Below are positions 6,290 to 7,457 of a stretch of DNA of 7,457 nt, one piece after another. This DNA is from Lachnospiraceae bacterium (lineage in GTDB: Bacteria; Bacillota_A; Clostridia; Lachnospirales; Lachnospiraceae): contig VSOD01000210.1 in the NCBI GenBank assembly GCA_009774655.1, forward strand, positions 1-7,457, written 5' to 3'. Below the pieces are notes generated by a model. The model saw only the letters and a program-made list of their open reading frames with translations, did not search any database and had not been told where the DNA came from. A program made the translations under genes and the position numbers. Each line of letters opens with the position of its first letter. Positions within the stretch are counted from its first letter, which is position 1.

Positions 6290-7183
6290 ATGGGAACTTA
6301 TAAGATCATGACGGACGAAACACTGCGGGAAACCGTCCGGCACGGAGACGACCGCTATCCTTTCGCATACTATCCGGAAAATATCTGGCAGTTTGACTTC
6401 CACCGCATCGACTGGCACTGGCATCATGAGCTGGAATTCATCTATGTCGCCGAGGGCGCCGCCCTCTGTCTGATCGGTGCAGATAAAATAGAGCTGTCAA
6501 AAGGCTGCGGCCTGTTTATCAACAGCGGCATCCTTCACCGTTTCGAGGCAAAAAGCAGCACCTTTTTTCCAAACATCGTTTTTGCACCATCTCTGCTGGC
6601 GCCAGAGGAAAGCCTTATCTACGATAAATACATCAGTCCAGTCATCCATGCCGCCCTTCCCTGCCAGATATTTGATCCGCATACGCCCTGGCAGAATGAT
6701 GTGCTGCAGCTCTTATTGCAGATCTTTGCGCTGCAGGAAGGCGAAGAAAAAAAGGAACTGTGCACGCTGCAGCTCCTTTTCCAAATCTGGGATATTCTGT
6801 GGAATCATCTGGACCTGTCTGCAGACCCGCAAAATCCGCACCGCGTAAATCACAGGCAGGCCAGGCTGCAGACCATGATGCAGTATATCCATGACCATTA
6901 CACAGAGGAGATTTCACTGGAGATGATCGCCGCCTCCGCCTCGATCAGCAAAAGCGGCGCCCTGCATATCTTCCAGACCGGAATCCATATCGCGCCCGTG
7001 TCATACCTGATCCAGTATCGTCTGGCCCAGGCTGCCGGGCAGCTCTACACCACCCAGAAATCCGTCTCTTCCATCGCGGAAGAAACAGGCTTCACAAGCG
7101 CCGGGTATTTTTGCCGCAAGTTCAGGCAGCACTACCATATGAGTCCCAACGCCTACAGACGTAAAAAGGCAGAACCGGACTGA
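6290..7183 (+). CDS. AraC/XylS-family transcriptional regulator with N-terminal cupin
   Basis: A 297-residue cytoplasmic DNA-binding regulator of the two-domain AraC type. The N-terminal half (about 25-100) is a cupin-like sensing domain, seen in FHRIDWHWHHELEFIYVAEG (38-56), KGCGLFINSGILHRF (71-85) and the usual histidine-rich first strand. The C-terminal 100 residues (about 193-291) form the double helix-turn-helix. The first HTH falls around ISLEMIAASASISKSGALHIF. The second is around SVSSIAEETGFTSAGYFCRKFRQHYHMSPNAYR, which matches the family signature closely. The start at 6290 follows GGAGG by 4 nt, and the longer frame from 6122 would cover the promoter region. It is divergent from the MFS-DUF1349 unit, with 156 bp between start codons, and is its likely regulator. 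The ligand is unknown. The gene ends 8 bp from a convergent ORF. Confidence 0.93.
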   Translation: MGTYKIMTDETLRETVRHGDDRYPFAYYPENIWQFDFHRIDWHWHHELEFIYVAEGAALCLIGADKIELSKGCGLFINSGILHRFEAKSSTFFPNIVFAPSLLAPEESLIYDKYISPVIHAALPCQIFDPHTPWQNDVLQLLLQIFALQEGEEKKELCTLQLLFQIWDILWNHLDLSADPQNPHRVNHRQARLQTMMQYIHDHYTEEISLEMIAASASISKSGALHIFQTGIHIAPVSYLIQYRLAQAAGQLYTTQKSVSSIAEETGFTSAGYFCRKFRQHYHMSPNAYRRKKAEPD

Positions 7184-7191
7184 GCAAACCT

Positions 7192-7422
7192 CTACTCCGC
7201 AATATAAACAGCCAGCCGTTTCTCAATGGCATCCAGAGTTTCCTCCAGCCCGCGCCCGCCGAGGAGAAACAACGCCCCCTCCTCAAAAATACCTTCCTCC
7301 AGTACTCTGTCTTCTATGTAAGGTATCGCTGCCGTCTCCATCCATTCTTTGACCGCCGCGGTCTCGGCGTCTGTCGGCAGGAAAAGTTCCAGTGAAAACT
7401 CGCTGCCGTCTTCGTACATCAA
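7192..7422 (-). CDS. Short ORF resembling the C-terminus of an extracellular ABC solute-binding protein (probable remnant or edge-disrupted gene)
   Basis: The frame ends at TAG (7192-7194) and starts at TTG 7422 or ATG 7419, giving 75-76 residues. The tail, with EEGIFEEGALFLLGGRGLEE followed by TLDAIEKRLAVYIAE, has the pattern seen at the end of family 1 extracellular solute-binding proteins: an acidic helix, a gap, G-x-x-x-LEE, then a final amphipathic helix with K-R-x-x-x-Y-x-x-E. No signal peptide or lipobox is present, as expected if this is only a C-terminal piece. No good Shine-Dalgarno precedes either start. In the same frame TGA lies 6 nt before the TTG, with TAG two codons further up, and the residues between still read plausibly (AVEKGV, then VVLMYEDG). 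It may be a pseudogene, a small independent gene, or a gene broken by poor sequence at the window end. The solute-binding assignment is pattern recognition, not a search result. Confidence 0.45.
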   Translation of the reverse strand: MMYEDGSEFSLELFLPTDAETAAVKEWMETAAIPYIEDRVLEEGIFEEGALFLLGGRGLEETLDAIEKRLAVYIAE

Positions 7423-7457
7423 GACGACTCAGCCCTACACACCCTTTTCGACAGCGT

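Noticed and set aside
6134..6427. N-terminal extension of the MFS frame up to 6427
   Set aside because: The extra 98 residues would run through both predicted promoters and into the AraC coding region. The ATG at 6133 has a well-placed GGGAGG.
7431..7457. Possible sequencing-adapter remnant at the window end (CCCTACAC shared with a common Illumina adapter)
   Set aside because: Only an 8-base exact match is seen and the following bases diverge, so chance is a sufficient explanation. Read-level data would be needed.

Overview
The window looks like a moderately GC-rich chromosomal piece from a Gram-positive Clostridia-type bacterium, probably in or near the Lachnospiraceae. The pointers are a PolC-type replicative polymerase with the exonuclease inserted in its PHP domain, ispG directly upstream of polC, strong purine-rich Shine-Dalgarno sites, and the character of the AraC and MFS proteins. 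The genus cannot be fixed from the sequence alone. Both window edges cut into or close to genes.

Region 1 (1-4245, minus strand) is a housekeeping operon. Transcription probably starts at a good sigma-A type promoter (TTTACA, 17 bp, TAAAAT). It passes through a leader of about 90 nt with a GC-rich hairpin, then ispG (isoprenoid HMBPP synthase), then a candidate 19-codon micro-ORF that fills the junction, then polC, which is truncated at base 1. PolC carries an unusual Gly/Ala/Gln-rich linker of about 135 residues between its N-terminal domains and the OB fold. The dxr and rseP genes that often precede ispG in Firmicutes are not here. A terminator of the neighbouring unit lies immediately upstream of the ispG promoter.

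Region 2 (4255-7183) is an accessory module. A 12-TM major facilitator transporter and a DUF1349 concanavalin-like protein form a short minus-strand operon ending in an intrinsic terminator. It is divergent from a plus-strand AraC/XylS-family regulator with an N-terminal cupin. The 156-bp divergent spacer holds a -10 box for each direction and two 17-bp palindromes of the same form (ATGC-N9-GCAT, centres 47 bp apart) that flank the transporter -10. Tandem repeats overlap the upstream palindrome. The simplest reading is an inducible uptake and processing module, probably for a carbohydrate, controlled by the AraC protein.

Region 3 (7192-7457) has a short minus-strand ORF convergent with the AraC gene. 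It resembles the C-terminal tail of an extracellular ABC solute-binding protein. In-frame stops lie just upstream, so it is a gene remnant, a disrupted gene, or an effect of the sequence edge.

No RNA genes, CRISPR arrays, insertion sequences, attachment sites or origins were seen. No wholly new system is evident. The most noteworthy items are the paired palindromes, the ispG/polC micro-ORF and the PolC linker.
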